A DNA stretch of 64,000 bases from JBBEBE01 sp040882505. Its GTDB lineage: Bacteria > Bacteroidota > Rhodothermia > Balneolales > Balneolaceae. Of the stretch, positions 1-7,090 are shown one piece after another (positions within the stretch are counted from its first letter, which is position 1; every line of letters begins with the position of its first letter). The notes below the pieces were generated by a model, which saw only the letters and a program-made list of their open reading frames with translations, made no database searches and was not told where the DNA came from. A program made the position numbers and the translations under genes. The stretch lies in assembly GCA_040882505.1 (NCBI GenBank), contig JBBEBE010000005.1, forward strand, positions 1 through 64,000. The letters run 5' to 3'.

Positions 1-163
1 CGGACGGGGAAACATCCGTACTCAGCTCATAGGTAGTCGGGTCGGTAGATCCACCTCCTCCACCATTTCCTCCTCCCGATGACGTCGGAGCGTCCTCGGA
101 ACAAGCAGTCATAATTACAAAAATCATACATACAACTATCGAAAAGCATCCAAATCTCTGCAT
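1..163 (-). CDS. Lipoprotein, N-terminal part only (cut by window edge)
   Basis: The reverse strand reads from an ATG at 163 out of the left edge, giving 54 visible residues. They form a signal peptide with a hydrophobic core and a lipobox ending Thr-Ala-Cys (Cys21), so the mature protein should be lipid-anchored. Directly after it come an acidic/Ser stretch and a glycine-rich linker of about nine residues. The last visible residues, Tyr-Glu-Leu-Ser-Thr-Asp-Val-Ser-Pro-Ser, resemble the start of the repeat found in bacterial InlB-B-like surface proteins. That resemblance is weak because the rest of the protein is outside the window. Function unknown; surface or periplasmic exposure is inferred from the signal and linker. 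Confidence 0.6.
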   Translation of the reverse strand, partial: MQRFGCFSIVVCMIFVIMTACSEDAPTSSGGGNGGGGGSTDPTTYELSTDVSPS

Positions 164-630
164 AACCACACCTGAAGCCTGATTTACTCACATAACTAAT
201 TCCAATAAATCACAGAAGAGGAACGTATGAGTTCTATTTGATTGAACTCAATGAAGTTAGGTGATCTAATTCCAACATAAAATTAGAAATGATGAATGCC
301 TGTAGATTCGACGAATCCGTGGAGATACGGGTGGTTCTTATGTACAGAAAGCCTCGAAATAAACTCGTTTTCAATAAACCCCCGAAGCTTCTTGCAACGA
401 AATAATAACAGTAGACTTGAATGTGAAATGAATAAATTATCAAGTATTAAACCAGAGGGATAATGACCTGAAAAAGGTCACGATGATATGACTAGCCCTG
501 TCATGAGCAGCCAGCGTTCATATAGCAAGGATGAGCAAACGACTGCTTTTCTCTCGTCGTGTTGAATCTGCTTTTGAACGTTCTCCCGATGATGTGAGCG
601 TTGGGAGTTTGAATCGGGAAGGGCGAAATG
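164..630. other. Intergenic region, no gene seen
   Basis: About 470 bases, AT-richer than the flanking genes. Reading frames here are short, have no recognisable product, and the longer ones run through the tRNA gene. It must hold the promoter of the lipoprotein gene at the left edge (reverse strand) and the 3' flank of tRNA-Val. I see no convincing terminator, repeat or small RNA. Confidence 0.5.
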
Positions 631-705
631 TGGGTGGTACAGGATTCGAACCTGTGACCCCCTGCTTGTAAGGCAGGTGCTCTGAACCAACTGAGCTAAC
701 CACCC
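631..705 (-). tRNA. tRNA-Val (anticodon UAC)
   Basis: The reverse strand folds as a complete cloverleaf. The acceptor stem GGGTGGT pairs with ACCACCC, followed by discriminator A. The D-arm contains AGCTCAGTTGGT. The anticodon stem CCTGC/GCAGG closes the loop CTTACAA with anticodon TAC, and the T-arm carries GGTTCGAATCC. The 3' CCA is not encoded. The loop and overall sequence match bacterial valine tRNA(UAC), not threonine. Confidence 0.95.
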
Positions 706-733
706 GTTCGTTGTTCTGTTTCGAACAAGGCTC

Positions 734-765
734 CAAATATACGAACATTTTCTTCCGAGGCACAA
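734..765 (-). promoter_or_regulatory. Bacteroidetes-type promoter of tRNA-Val
   Basis: On the reverse strand TTG (765-763), a 21-bp spacer and TATATTTG (741-734) lie 28 bp upstream of the tRNA 5' end. This fits the Bacteroidetes primary-sigma consensus (TTG, about 20 bp, TAnnTTTG). The same elements with the same spacer occur upstream of tRNA-Ala at 15679-15710, which makes chance unlikely. Confidence 0.7.
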
Positions 766-872
766 CGGAAGAGCCGTGATTTCCCCAACTTTTTTCCGGG
801 GGAATGCGTTGCGAATGGTACGAAGCCTCTTAAATTGAGGGAGATTATAGGATCCAACAAGAGAGGAGTACC

Positions 873-2189
873 ATGAGTCGAACAGAAGACCCCCGACGGG
901 ATGCCGTGCTGGTTGCCGGAGGACGCATTCCCTTTCAGAAAGCCGGTACCGGGTACAAGGACTTGTCCGCATACGATATGGCCCGAATGGCCTTGAGCGG
1001 ATTGATGGGTTCGAGCGGGCTGAACCCGAAAGAGATCGATCATGTGATCTTGGGCAATGTGATGCAGGATCCACGTACCAGCAACCTGGCGCGGGAAGCG
1101 GCTTTGGGTGCCGGCCTTCCGGATACCCTTCCGGCCCATACAACCACGATGGCGTGTATCTCTTCCAACATGGCGATCACCCAGGCGGTCGATCAGATTC
1201 GAAGCGGCCAGGCCGGTGTGGTATTGACCGGGGGCGCCGAGACGCTCTCCGACCTTCCCATCCGGTTTCGGAAACCGGTGCGCGAACGACTCATGCGCGC
1301 CCAAAAAGCAAAATCGGCCGGGGATTGGTTCAAGCTTCTCAAGGGGCTCCGCCCCTCGGATCTCTTGCCGGAGACTCCGTCCATCTCGGAATTTTCGACC
1401 GGCTTGACGATGGGTGAAAGTTGTGACCGGATGGCGGCCATGTACGGTGTGAGCCGGGAAGACCAGGACCGGTATGCCCTCACCTCCCACCAACGTGCCG
1501 GCCAAGCCACCCGAAACGCCACCCTCGCCTGCGACCTCTTTCCAGCGCTCCCGCCCGACGTCCGCGAACCGATCACCCAAGACAACACCTGGCGGGACGA
1601 CTCCACCATGGAAGACCTGGCCAAACTCCGGCCCGCCTTCACCCGACCGCACGGCACCGTGACAGCTGCCAACGCCTCGCCATTGACCGATGGCGCGTCT
1701 GCTGCACTCGTCATGTCGGCTGCCAAAGCCGTCGAACTGGGATTTACCCCGCTGGCCCGCCTGTGCAGGTATCACTACGTCGCCCGACAACCCGACGACG
1801 AGCTACTCATTGGCCCGGCCATCGCCATCCCTGAACTCCTCGAACGAGAAGGAATGCAGCTCTCTGACATCGACCTATTTGAACTTCATGAAGCGTTTGC
1901 AGGACAGGTCCTCTCTGTCCTTACGGCGCTGGAGAGTGACCAGTTTGCCCGGGATCGATTGGGACGATCCGAACGTGTCGGCTCCATTCCAATGGACATT
2001 CTCAACACCCGCGGGGGGTCGCTCTCCCTCGGACACCCCTTCGGCGCCACGGGTGCCCGATTGGTGATCACCGCTGCCAACCGTTTGCACGAAGAGGATG
2101 GCACGCTGGCCATGGTCGCAGCTTGTGCAGCCGGTGGCCAGGGACACGCCCTGCTCCTTGAGAGGTGGGACGGTTCAACCCGACCCTGA
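873..2189 (+). CDS. fadI: Acetyl-CoA acyltransferase (3-ketoacyl-CoA thiolase), FadI / trifunctional-beta type
   Basis: 438-residue thiolase catalysing the last step of fatty-acid beta-oxidation, splitting 3-ketoacyl-CoA with CoA to acetyl-CoA and a shortened acyl-CoA. The nucleophile is Cys95 in a Met-Ala-Cys-Ile-Ser-Ser context, the form seen in mitochondrial HADHB and FadI, followed by a Ser-Asp-Leu-Pro-Ile-Arg motif also typical of that group. The C-terminal half holds the expected Gly-His-Pro (in SLGHPFGATGAR) and the second active Cys (in ACAAGGQGHA). The start is set by a GAGGAG ribosome site six bases upstream. The gene lies 52 bp ahead of the multifunctional fadJ-like gene, so the two form a beta-oxidation operon. 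FadA versus FadI naming rests on motif resemblance only. Confidence 0.9.
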   Translation: MSRTEDPRRDAVLVAGGRIPFQKAGTGYKDLSAYDMARMALSGLMGSSGLNPKEIDHVILGNVMQDPRTSNLAREAALGAGLPDTLPAHTTTMACISSNMAITQAVDQIRSGQAGVVLTGGAETLSDLPIRFRKPVRERLMRAQKAKSAGDWFKLLKGLRPSDLLPETPSISEFSTGLTMGESCDRMAAMYGVSREDQDRYALTSHQRAGQATRNATLACDLFPALPPDVREPITQDNTWRDDSTMEDLAKLRPAFTRPHGTVTAANASPLTDGASAALVMSAAKAVELGFTPLARLCRYHYVARQPDDELLIGPAIAIPELLEREGMQLSDIDLFELHEAFAGQVLSVLTALESDQFARDRLGRSERVGSIPMDILNTRGGSLSLGHPFGATGARLVITAANRLHEEDGTLAMVAACAAGGQGHALLLERWDGSTRP

Positions 2190-2241
2190 AAGCAACGACA
2201 CGACTCGATTCGAGAACCAACCCAGAGACCGAGAGCCTGAC

Positions 2242-4353
2242 ATGAGAAAGCTGAAAACGGAAGAGAGAGACAAGATTTTGATCATCACGCTGGATGCGCC
2301 GGACAGCCGTGTAAACACCATTGATGAAGAGTCCATGGAAGAGATCGAGGAGTGCCTCGACCACCTGCAGCAGGGGAACCATCTGCGCGGGGCCATCCTG
2401 ATCAGCGCCAAGAAGAATAACTTTATTGCAGGGGCCGATCTCAAGGTTCTTCAAAAACTGGAAAAAGCATCCGACTTTACCGAGCTCAGCAAACGAACCT
2501 ATACGCTGCTCAACCGGTTGGAGAACTCCGGAAAACCGGTGGTTGCCGCCATCCACGGCTCCTGTATGGGGGGCGGAACCGAGCTCGCCCTCGCCTGCCA
2601 CTACCGGGTCCTCTCTTCGGACCGGGCCACCCGGATTGCGCTTCCGGAGGTGAATCTCGGGATTCTGCCGGGAATGGGGGGGACCCAACGGTTGCCGCGG
2701 ACGATTGGAATCGAGAACGCGCTCAACCACATGCTCACCGGCTCCTCGTTCTACAGTCGCCAGGCGAAACGATACGGATTTGCAGACACGGTGGTCTACC
2801 GCCACCACCTGATCGATGCCGCCCGGGAGTTGATTCTGGCGCATCACCCCTCCAAACCGAAAGCAGAGGCTTCGAGGGGCTTGAAATCCAGGCTGTTGGA
2901 GGGCAACAAGCTCGGACGCAAACTTCTCTTCTCCCAAGCCCGAAAGCGGGCACTGGCCAAGACCCGGGGGAATTACCCGGCTCCGGAAGCCATCCTGGAG
3001 TGTGTGGAGAGAGGCATCGAAGAGGGGATGGATCGCGGTCTGGAGCTCGAAGCGATCCGGTTCGGCCAGTTGGGGACCACACAGGTCTCCCGAAATCTTC
3101 TGGGACTCTTTTTTGCGACTCAGAAAGCCAAGAAACAGCCCTCCGACGAGGGAGCACGGGATGTTCGACATGTGGGTGTACTGGGCGCCGGACTGATGGG
3201 ATCGGGTATCACACAGGTGAGCGTGGATGCGGGATATGATGTCTGGCTCAAAGATCAAAACGTGGAAGCCGCCGCCCGGGGACGGGAGAGTGCATCCAGG
3301 GATTGGAATACGAAAGCGTCCAAACGCATTTTGACCGCTTCGGAAGTGGATCAAAACGTCAGCTCCATTCATGCGAGTGATGGTTGGGCCGGATTCGACC
3401 ATGTAGACTTGGTCATTGAAGCCGTTTTCGAGGATCGGGAGGTGAAACAGAATCTCTACCGGGAGCTGGAGCCGATCATCTCTGATCGAACCGTGATCGC
3501 CTCCAACACCTCCTCCATTCCGATCACCGAGTTGGCCGGTGCGCTCAAGCATCCCGAGCGGATGGTGGGGATGCACTACTTCTCGCCGGTTCCGAAAATG
3601 CCGCTCCTGGAGGTGATTCGGGCCGAAAAGAGTTCGGATGAGGCAGTGGCCACCGCTGTTCGGGCAGGACGGGCACAAGGGAAAACGGTCATTGTGGTGA
3701 ACGACGGGCCCGGATTTTATACCACGCGAGTGGTCTCCTCCTACATGAACGAGGCGATGCTATTGCTCGAAGAGGGAGCCGACGCGCGCGAGACGGACCA
3801 GATCATGAAGGATGCCGGATTCCCGGTGGGTCCGCTCACCTTGCTCGACGAGGTGGGAATCGATGTGGGCGCACACGTCGCTTCGGTACTCCAGCCGCTC
3901 TTTGACGAGCGGGGGGGCGTGACCAGTACACTCTCTTCCAAGCTGAAGGATCGAAAAGAGTTGGGTCGAAAAAGCGGAAAAGGGATCTATCTCTACAAAG
4001 ACGGGAAACGGGACGGGTTGAACCCGACATTGAACGAGCTCCTTGGCGAGCCTGACCGGGAGCCTCCAGGAGAGGACGAGATTCGCGATCGACTCCTGCT
4101 GAGCATGGTGAATGAAGCGGCTTGGTGCTTGCAGGACGGGATTTTGCTCACGCCGCAGGACGGGGATCTGGGCGCCATTTTGGGCCTCGGATTCCCACCA
4201 TTTTTGGGTGGACCGTTTCGGTATCTGAACCAAGAGGGGATATCAACTGTTTTGCAACGCCTTGATGCGCTCCAATCAAGTTCCGGAGACCGATTCTCTG
4301 CCCCCGATCAGCTCCGAACGATGGCGCGGAACGGGGAGCGATTCCACGATTGA
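2242..4353 (+). CDS. fadJ: Fatty-acid oxidation multifunctional enzyme (enoyl-CoA hydratase / 3-hydroxyacyl-CoA dehydrogenase)
   Basis: 703-residue fusion of an enoyl-CoA hydratase domain (about residues 1-190) and a 3-hydroxyacyl-CoA dehydrogenase (about 300 to the end). The hydratase half shows the oxyanion-hole Gly-rich segment and both catalytic glutamates (Glu114 in GGGTELA, Glu136 in LPEVNLG). The dehydrogenase half begins with the NAD-binding VGVLGAGLMGSGIT and carries the catalytic His in GMHYFSPV and the segment GPGFYTTRV. It performs hydration and oxidation of enoyl-CoA and should complex with the upstream thiolase. The reading frame is open upstream to 2098, but the ATG at 2242 matches where the family begins and avoids overlap with fadI. 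FadJ is about the right length; FadB is an alternative name. Confidence 0.9.
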   Translation: MRKLKTEERDKILIITLDAPDSRVNTIDEESMEEIEECLDHLQQGNHLRGAILISAKKNNFIAGADLKVLQKLEKASDFTELSKRTYTLLNRLENSGKPVVAAIHGSCMGGGTELALACHYRVLSSDRATRIALPEVNLGILPGMGGTQRLPRTIGIENALNHMLTGSSFYSRQAKRYGFADTVVYRHHLIDAARELILAHHPSKPKAEASRGLKSRLLEGNKLGRKLLFSQARKRALAKTRGNYPAPEAILECVERGIEEGMDRGLELEAIRFGQLGTTQVSRNLLGLFFATQKAKKQPSDEGARDVRHVGVLGAGLMGSGITQVSVDAGYDVWLKDQNVEAAARGRESASRDWNTKASKRILTASEVDQNVSSIHASDGWAGFDHVDLVIEAVFEDREVKQNLYRELEPIISDRTVIASNTSSIPITELAGALKHPERMVGMHYFSPVPKMPLLEVIRAEKSSDEAVATAVRAGRAQGKTVIVVNDGPGFYTTRVVSSYMNEAMLLLEEGADARETDQIMKDAGFPVGPLTLLDEVGIDVGAHVASVLQPLFDERGGVTSTLSSKLKDRKELGRKSGKGIYLYKDGKRDGLNPTLNELLGEPDREPPGEDEIRDRLLLSMVNEAAWCLQDGILLTPQDGDLGAILGLGFPPFLGGPFRYLNQEGISTVLQRLDALQSSSGDRFSAPDQLRTMARNGERFHD

Positions 4354-4484
4354 TGTATTATCTCATGTCGACCTTCCACCTGTACGGGGAGCGGGAGACG
4401 GAAAGGGCTGTCCATCCATTGGAGCAGGGCTCAAAAAAGTGCTATCTTGGGGGCTATCCCAAACAAGAATAATCAGGACTCGAT

Positions 4485-4814
4485 ATGACGACGAACTGGA
4501 TCAATTCCGTATTCATGATGGCTCCTCCGGACAGCGGTTCCGACGGAGCGCTGATCAATTTGCTTTTTCTGGCCGCCCTCTTTTTTGTCTTCTACTTTTT
4601 TATCATCCGGCCGCAGACCAAGCGGCAGAAGGAGATTCAGAACAAGGTCCAGGGAATGAAAAAAGGGGACAAGGTGGTTACAAGCGGTGGGCTTATTGGG
4701 CAACTGAGCTCCGATGATGAAGAGACCGTTCTTTTGGACGTGGACAACGGCGTCAAGATCCGGTTCCAGAAAGGAGCCATTGTCGATGTCAATCCGGGAA
4801 AAACGGACAAATAA
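4485..4814 (+). CDS. yajC: YajC, preprotein translocase accessory subunit
   Basis: 109 residues with one membrane helix (about residues 24-44, rich in Leu/Phe) ending in the family hallmark IIRPQ, followed by Lys/Arg-rich cytoplasmic sequence and the conserved KGDKVVTSGGLIG block. YajC associates with SecDF and the SecYEG translocon. SecD/SecF are not adjacent in this window. It lies about 130 bp after fadJ and 62 bp before ribBA, so it may be a separate or loosely linked unit. The start ATG is preceded by an A-rich stretch without a strong Shine-Dalgarno; length and position of the helix support it. Confidence 0.9.
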   Translation: MTTNWINSVFMMAPPDSGSDGALINLLFLAALFFVFYFFIIRPQTKRQKEIQNKVQGMKKGDKVVTSGGLIGQLSSDDEETVLLDVDNGVKIRFQKGAIVDVNPGKTDK

Positions 4815-4832
4815 CCTTGTTTCCGTGACCGA

Positions 4833-4855
4833 CCGTCAACATGGCGTGTTGTCGG
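4833..4855 (+). promoter_or_regulatory. Hairpin in the ribBA leader
   Basis: A 9-position stem (CCGTCAACA with TGTTGTCGG, one mismatch) with a 5-nt loop ends 21 bases before the ribBA start codon. There is no T-run after it, so it is not an intrinsic terminator. It is far too short for an FMN riboswitch. A role in translation or mRNA stability is speculative. Confidence 0.3.
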
Positions 4856-4876
4856 TAGCGGAGTGGAGCAGCAATC

Positions 4877-6103
4877 ATGCCTGAACAGCCGTTTCATACC
4901 ATCGAAGAGGCGATCGAAGAGATCCGTCTGGGGAAGATGATCATTGTCGTGGATGATGAGGATCGCGAGAATGAAGGAGACTTCCTGATGGCCGCCGAAA
5001 TGGCATCTCCAGAGTCGGTCAACTTCATGGCCAAGCACGGGCGCGGCCTCATCTGCGTTCCCGTGACAAGGAGTCGGGCAACCGACCTGGACCTGAACTA
5101 CATGGTCACAGAGGGAGCCGATCCGAACGAGGCGGCGTTCACCATCTCGGTCGATCACAAAGAGCTCACGACGACCGGCATCTCGGCGTCGGACCGTGCC
5201 AATACCATTCGGGCGATGATTCGCGATGGCGTTACGGCCGACGAGTTTCGTCGACCCGGACATGTTTTTCCCTTGATTGGTGCACGTGGGGGTGTCTTGC
5301 GCCGGGCCGGACATACGGAAGCAGCCATCGATTTGGCTCGACTGGCCGGCCTGAAGCCCGCTGGTGTGATCTGCGAGATCATGCGGGATGACGGCGAGAT
5401 GGCCCGGCTGCCGGAACTGATCGAGATTGCCCGGGATTTTGATCTCAAACTGGTGACGATCAAGGATCTGATCGCCTACCGAATGAAGCACGAGTCGCTG
5501 GTTTCCAAACGCTCGTCGACCCACCTGCCCACCATTTACGGGGACTTCACGCTCCACGCATTTCAGGAGATTACGACCGAAGATACCCATCTGGCACTCA
5601 CCAAAGGGGATTGGACCGAAGAGGATCCGGTTCTGGTACGCGTTCACTCCTCCAATCCATTGGGGGATATTTTCGGCAGCAAGAGAAGTGACAAGACCGG
5701 TCTGCTCCATCAAACACTGCGAATGGTCGAGGAAGCCGGACAGGGTGTGGTTCTCTATATGGATCAAATGACCCGAAATCGAATGATTCTGCACCAGCTC
5801 AAATCACTGGAATTGCAGGATCAAGGGTTTTCGCTCGAGGAGATTCGCCAACAGCTGGGCAATCCGATGGACTACAGAGACTACGGCGTAGGTGCCCAGA
5901 TCCTGCATCAATTAGGTGTTCGGAAATTGCGGCTGCTTACCAACAATCCTGTCAAACGGGTCGGATTGCGAAGTTTTGGACTGGAGATGGTCGGAGAGGT
6001 GGCGATCCCGGTCGATCACCTGAACCTGGATCACCCGGACGACAAACTGGACAAACCGGATGATCAGGGCAACAGCTTCATCAAGAATTTGATGCTGGAG
6101 TAG
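4877..6103 (+). CDS. ribBA: 3,4-dihydroxy-2-butanone-4-phosphate synthase fused to a degenerate GTP cyclohydrolase II-like domain (RibBX-like)
   Basis: 408 residues. The first about 205 are a canonical DHBP synthase, with the acidic metal/substrate motif DDEDRENEGDF (residues 26-36) and the RRPGHVFPL and HTEAA segments; this makes the four-carbon precursor of riboflavin. Residues about 207-400 align with GTP cyclohydrolase II but the three zinc cysteines are gone. In the position of the E. coli pattern C-x10-C-x-C the protein has Asn260, Ser271 and Lys273. The catalytic RQEGRGIGL block is replaced by MDQMTRNRM. Flanking landmarks (RDYGVGAQIL, RLLTNNP) remain, so the domain is ancestral GCHII that has lost chemistry. 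Hence only the RibB activity is expected, and a separate RibA must exist elsewhere. The 3' end overlaps lspA, on the other strand, by 23 bp. Confidence 0.9.
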   Translation: MPEQPFHTIEEAIEEIRLGKMIIVVDDEDRENEGDFLMAAEMASPESVNFMAKHGRGLICVPVTRSRATDLDLNYMVTEGADPNEAAFTISVDHKELTTTGISASDRANTIRAMIRDGVTADEFRRPGHVFPLIGARGGVLRRAGHTEAAIDLARLAGLKPAGVICEIMRDDGEMARLPELIEIARDFDLKLVTIKDLIAYRMKHESLVSKRSSTHLPTIYGDFTLHAFQEITTEDTHLALTKGDWTEEDPVLVRVHSSNPLGDIFGSKRSDKTGLLHQTLRMVEEAGQGVVLYMDQMTRNRMILHQLKSLELQDQGFSLEEIRQQLGNPMDYRDYGVGAQILHQLGVRKLRLLTNNPVKRVGLRSFGLEMVGEVAIPVDHLNLDHPDDKLDKPDDQGNSFIKNLMLE

Positions 6104-6644
6104 TCTCGGGTTCTGTGTCCGGTTCGGGCGTGGGCATGATCCGATTGTGGAAGAGGAGCATGACGATAATGGATGTGGTGATCGCAATATCGGCGACGTT
6201 GAAGATGTAGGGAAAGACCGGTCGATCCCACAACTCCAGATTAAAGTGGATAAAGTCGATCACATGCCCATCCAGAATCCCTCCATGCCCCTCGATGTAC
6301 CCCATCGTCAGACGGTCTGTGATGTTTCCCAGTGCACCTCCCAGAATGGACCCCATACAGATCAGATAGGCTGTCGTCGAGTTCTCCAGATTGCGGAATA
6401 GATAGACAAATATAGCGATGGTTGCCAGGATAGCCACCCCGCTGATCACCGGCGTTGGAAAGAACTCCATCCCCATGGCCATCCCTGGATTCTGGGTGTA
6501 GTTGAACTGCAACCACCCCTCAATGATTTCCAGATGGTGGAGCTCCAGGGAGTAACGGACCCAGTGCTTGGACAGTTGATCCAGCACCAACACTCCGAAG
6601 ACCGGGACAAAGAGCAGACGCAACTTTCGTGTTCGTTCAGTCAA
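6081..6644 (-). CDS. lspA: Lipoprotein signal peptidase (signal peptidase II)
   Basis: 187-residue inner-membrane aspartyl protease that cleaves prolipoprotein signal peptides ahead of the lipidated Cys. Four hydrophobic segments are visible. Both catalytic aspartates are present: Asp110 in GNITDRL and Asp152 in FNVADIAI. The Asn-Pro-Gly-Met segment near residue 52 is the family's usual NPGxAFG site in a variant form. It follows dksA and ileS on the same strand, the classic ileS-lspA neighbourhood. The tail beyond residue 170 is Pro/Glu/Thr-rich. Its last 23 bp overlap the end of ribBA head-on. The many lipoproteins in this window are its likely substrates. Confidence 0.93.
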   Translation of the reverse strand: MTERTRKLRLLFVPVFGVLVLDQLSKHWVRYSLELHHLEIIEGWLQFNYTQNPGMAMGMEFFPTPVISGVAILATIAIFVYLFRNLENSTTAYLICMGSILGGALGNITDRLTMGYIEGHGGILDGHVIDFIHFNLELWDRPVFPYIFNVADIAITTSIIVMLLFHNRIMPTPEPDTEPETTPASNS

Positions 6645-6678
6645 AACGTCGCGGGATTATACAGCGTTAGGCAACGAC

Positions 6679-7080
6679 TCAGCGTCGTTTCAGTTTGGCT
6701 TCAATGCTGAGTTGTGTGTGCGGAACCGCTTCGAGCCGCCCTTTGGCGATTTTCTTTCCGGTCACCTTGCAAACACCGTAGGTCTTGTTGTCGATCCGTT
6801 TGATGGCTTCGTCCAGATACTGAACAAATTTTCGAGTCCGATTGTAGAGCATGTACGTTTTCTCACGCTCCTGTGCATCGGTCCCCGCATCGGCCATGTG
6901 AAACGAATAGGCCGACTCGTCGGATGCATTCTCCATGCTCTCCCGAAGCGACGTTTGCAGGGAATTCAGCTCTTGTTCAGACTCGTCCCGTTTGCGCAGG
7001 ATGATCTCCCGGAAATATTCCAACTCTTCATCGGTGTAGGGAGAAATTCTCTCTTTGGACTCTTTTTTGGATGCTGCCAT
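6679..7080 (-). CDS. DksA/TraR family RNA-polymerase-binding protein with a reduced zinc finger
   Basis: 133 residues starting at the ATG at 7080; the frame is open further upstream but that start is just 10 bp from the ileS stop. An N-terminal Lys-rich segment is followed by a long coiled-coil (residues about 18-95) and a C-terminal YGVCKVTGKKI...RLEAVP...SIEAK block typical of DksA/TraR. The canonical four-cysteine zinc finger retains only one Cys; the others are Thr, Leu and Ile/Glu-type positions. This fits Cys-poor DksA-like proteins, which can bind RNA polymerase without zinc. It should modulate transcription with ppGpp; that is inference from the family. It is co-transcribed with ileS and lspA. 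Confidence 0.85.
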   Translation of the reverse strand: MAASKKESKERISPYTDEELEYFREIILRKRDESEQELNSLQTSLRESMENASDESAYSFHMADAGTDAQEREKTYMLYNRTRKFVQYLDEAIKRIDNKTYGVCKVTGKKIAKGRLEAVPHTQLSIEAKLKRR

Positions 7081-7090
7081 AATACTTCGG

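Noticed and set aside
196..275. 10-bp direct repeat CTAATTCCAA at 196-205 and 266-275
   Set aside because: Too short and AT-rich to stand out from chance; no second pair nearby.
234..443. 69-residue frame on the reverse strand between the lipoprotein gene and tRNA-Val
   Set aside because: AT-rich, no family resemblance and no ribosome site; composition looks non-coding.
518..763. 81-residue frame on the reverse strand
   Set aside because: It runs straight through the tRNA-Val gene, so it is not a protein gene.
809..836. Possible -35/-10 pair (TTGCGA, 16 bp, TAAATT) ahead of fadI
   Set aside because: Only four of six matches in each box and the tRNA promoters suggest a different consensus here.
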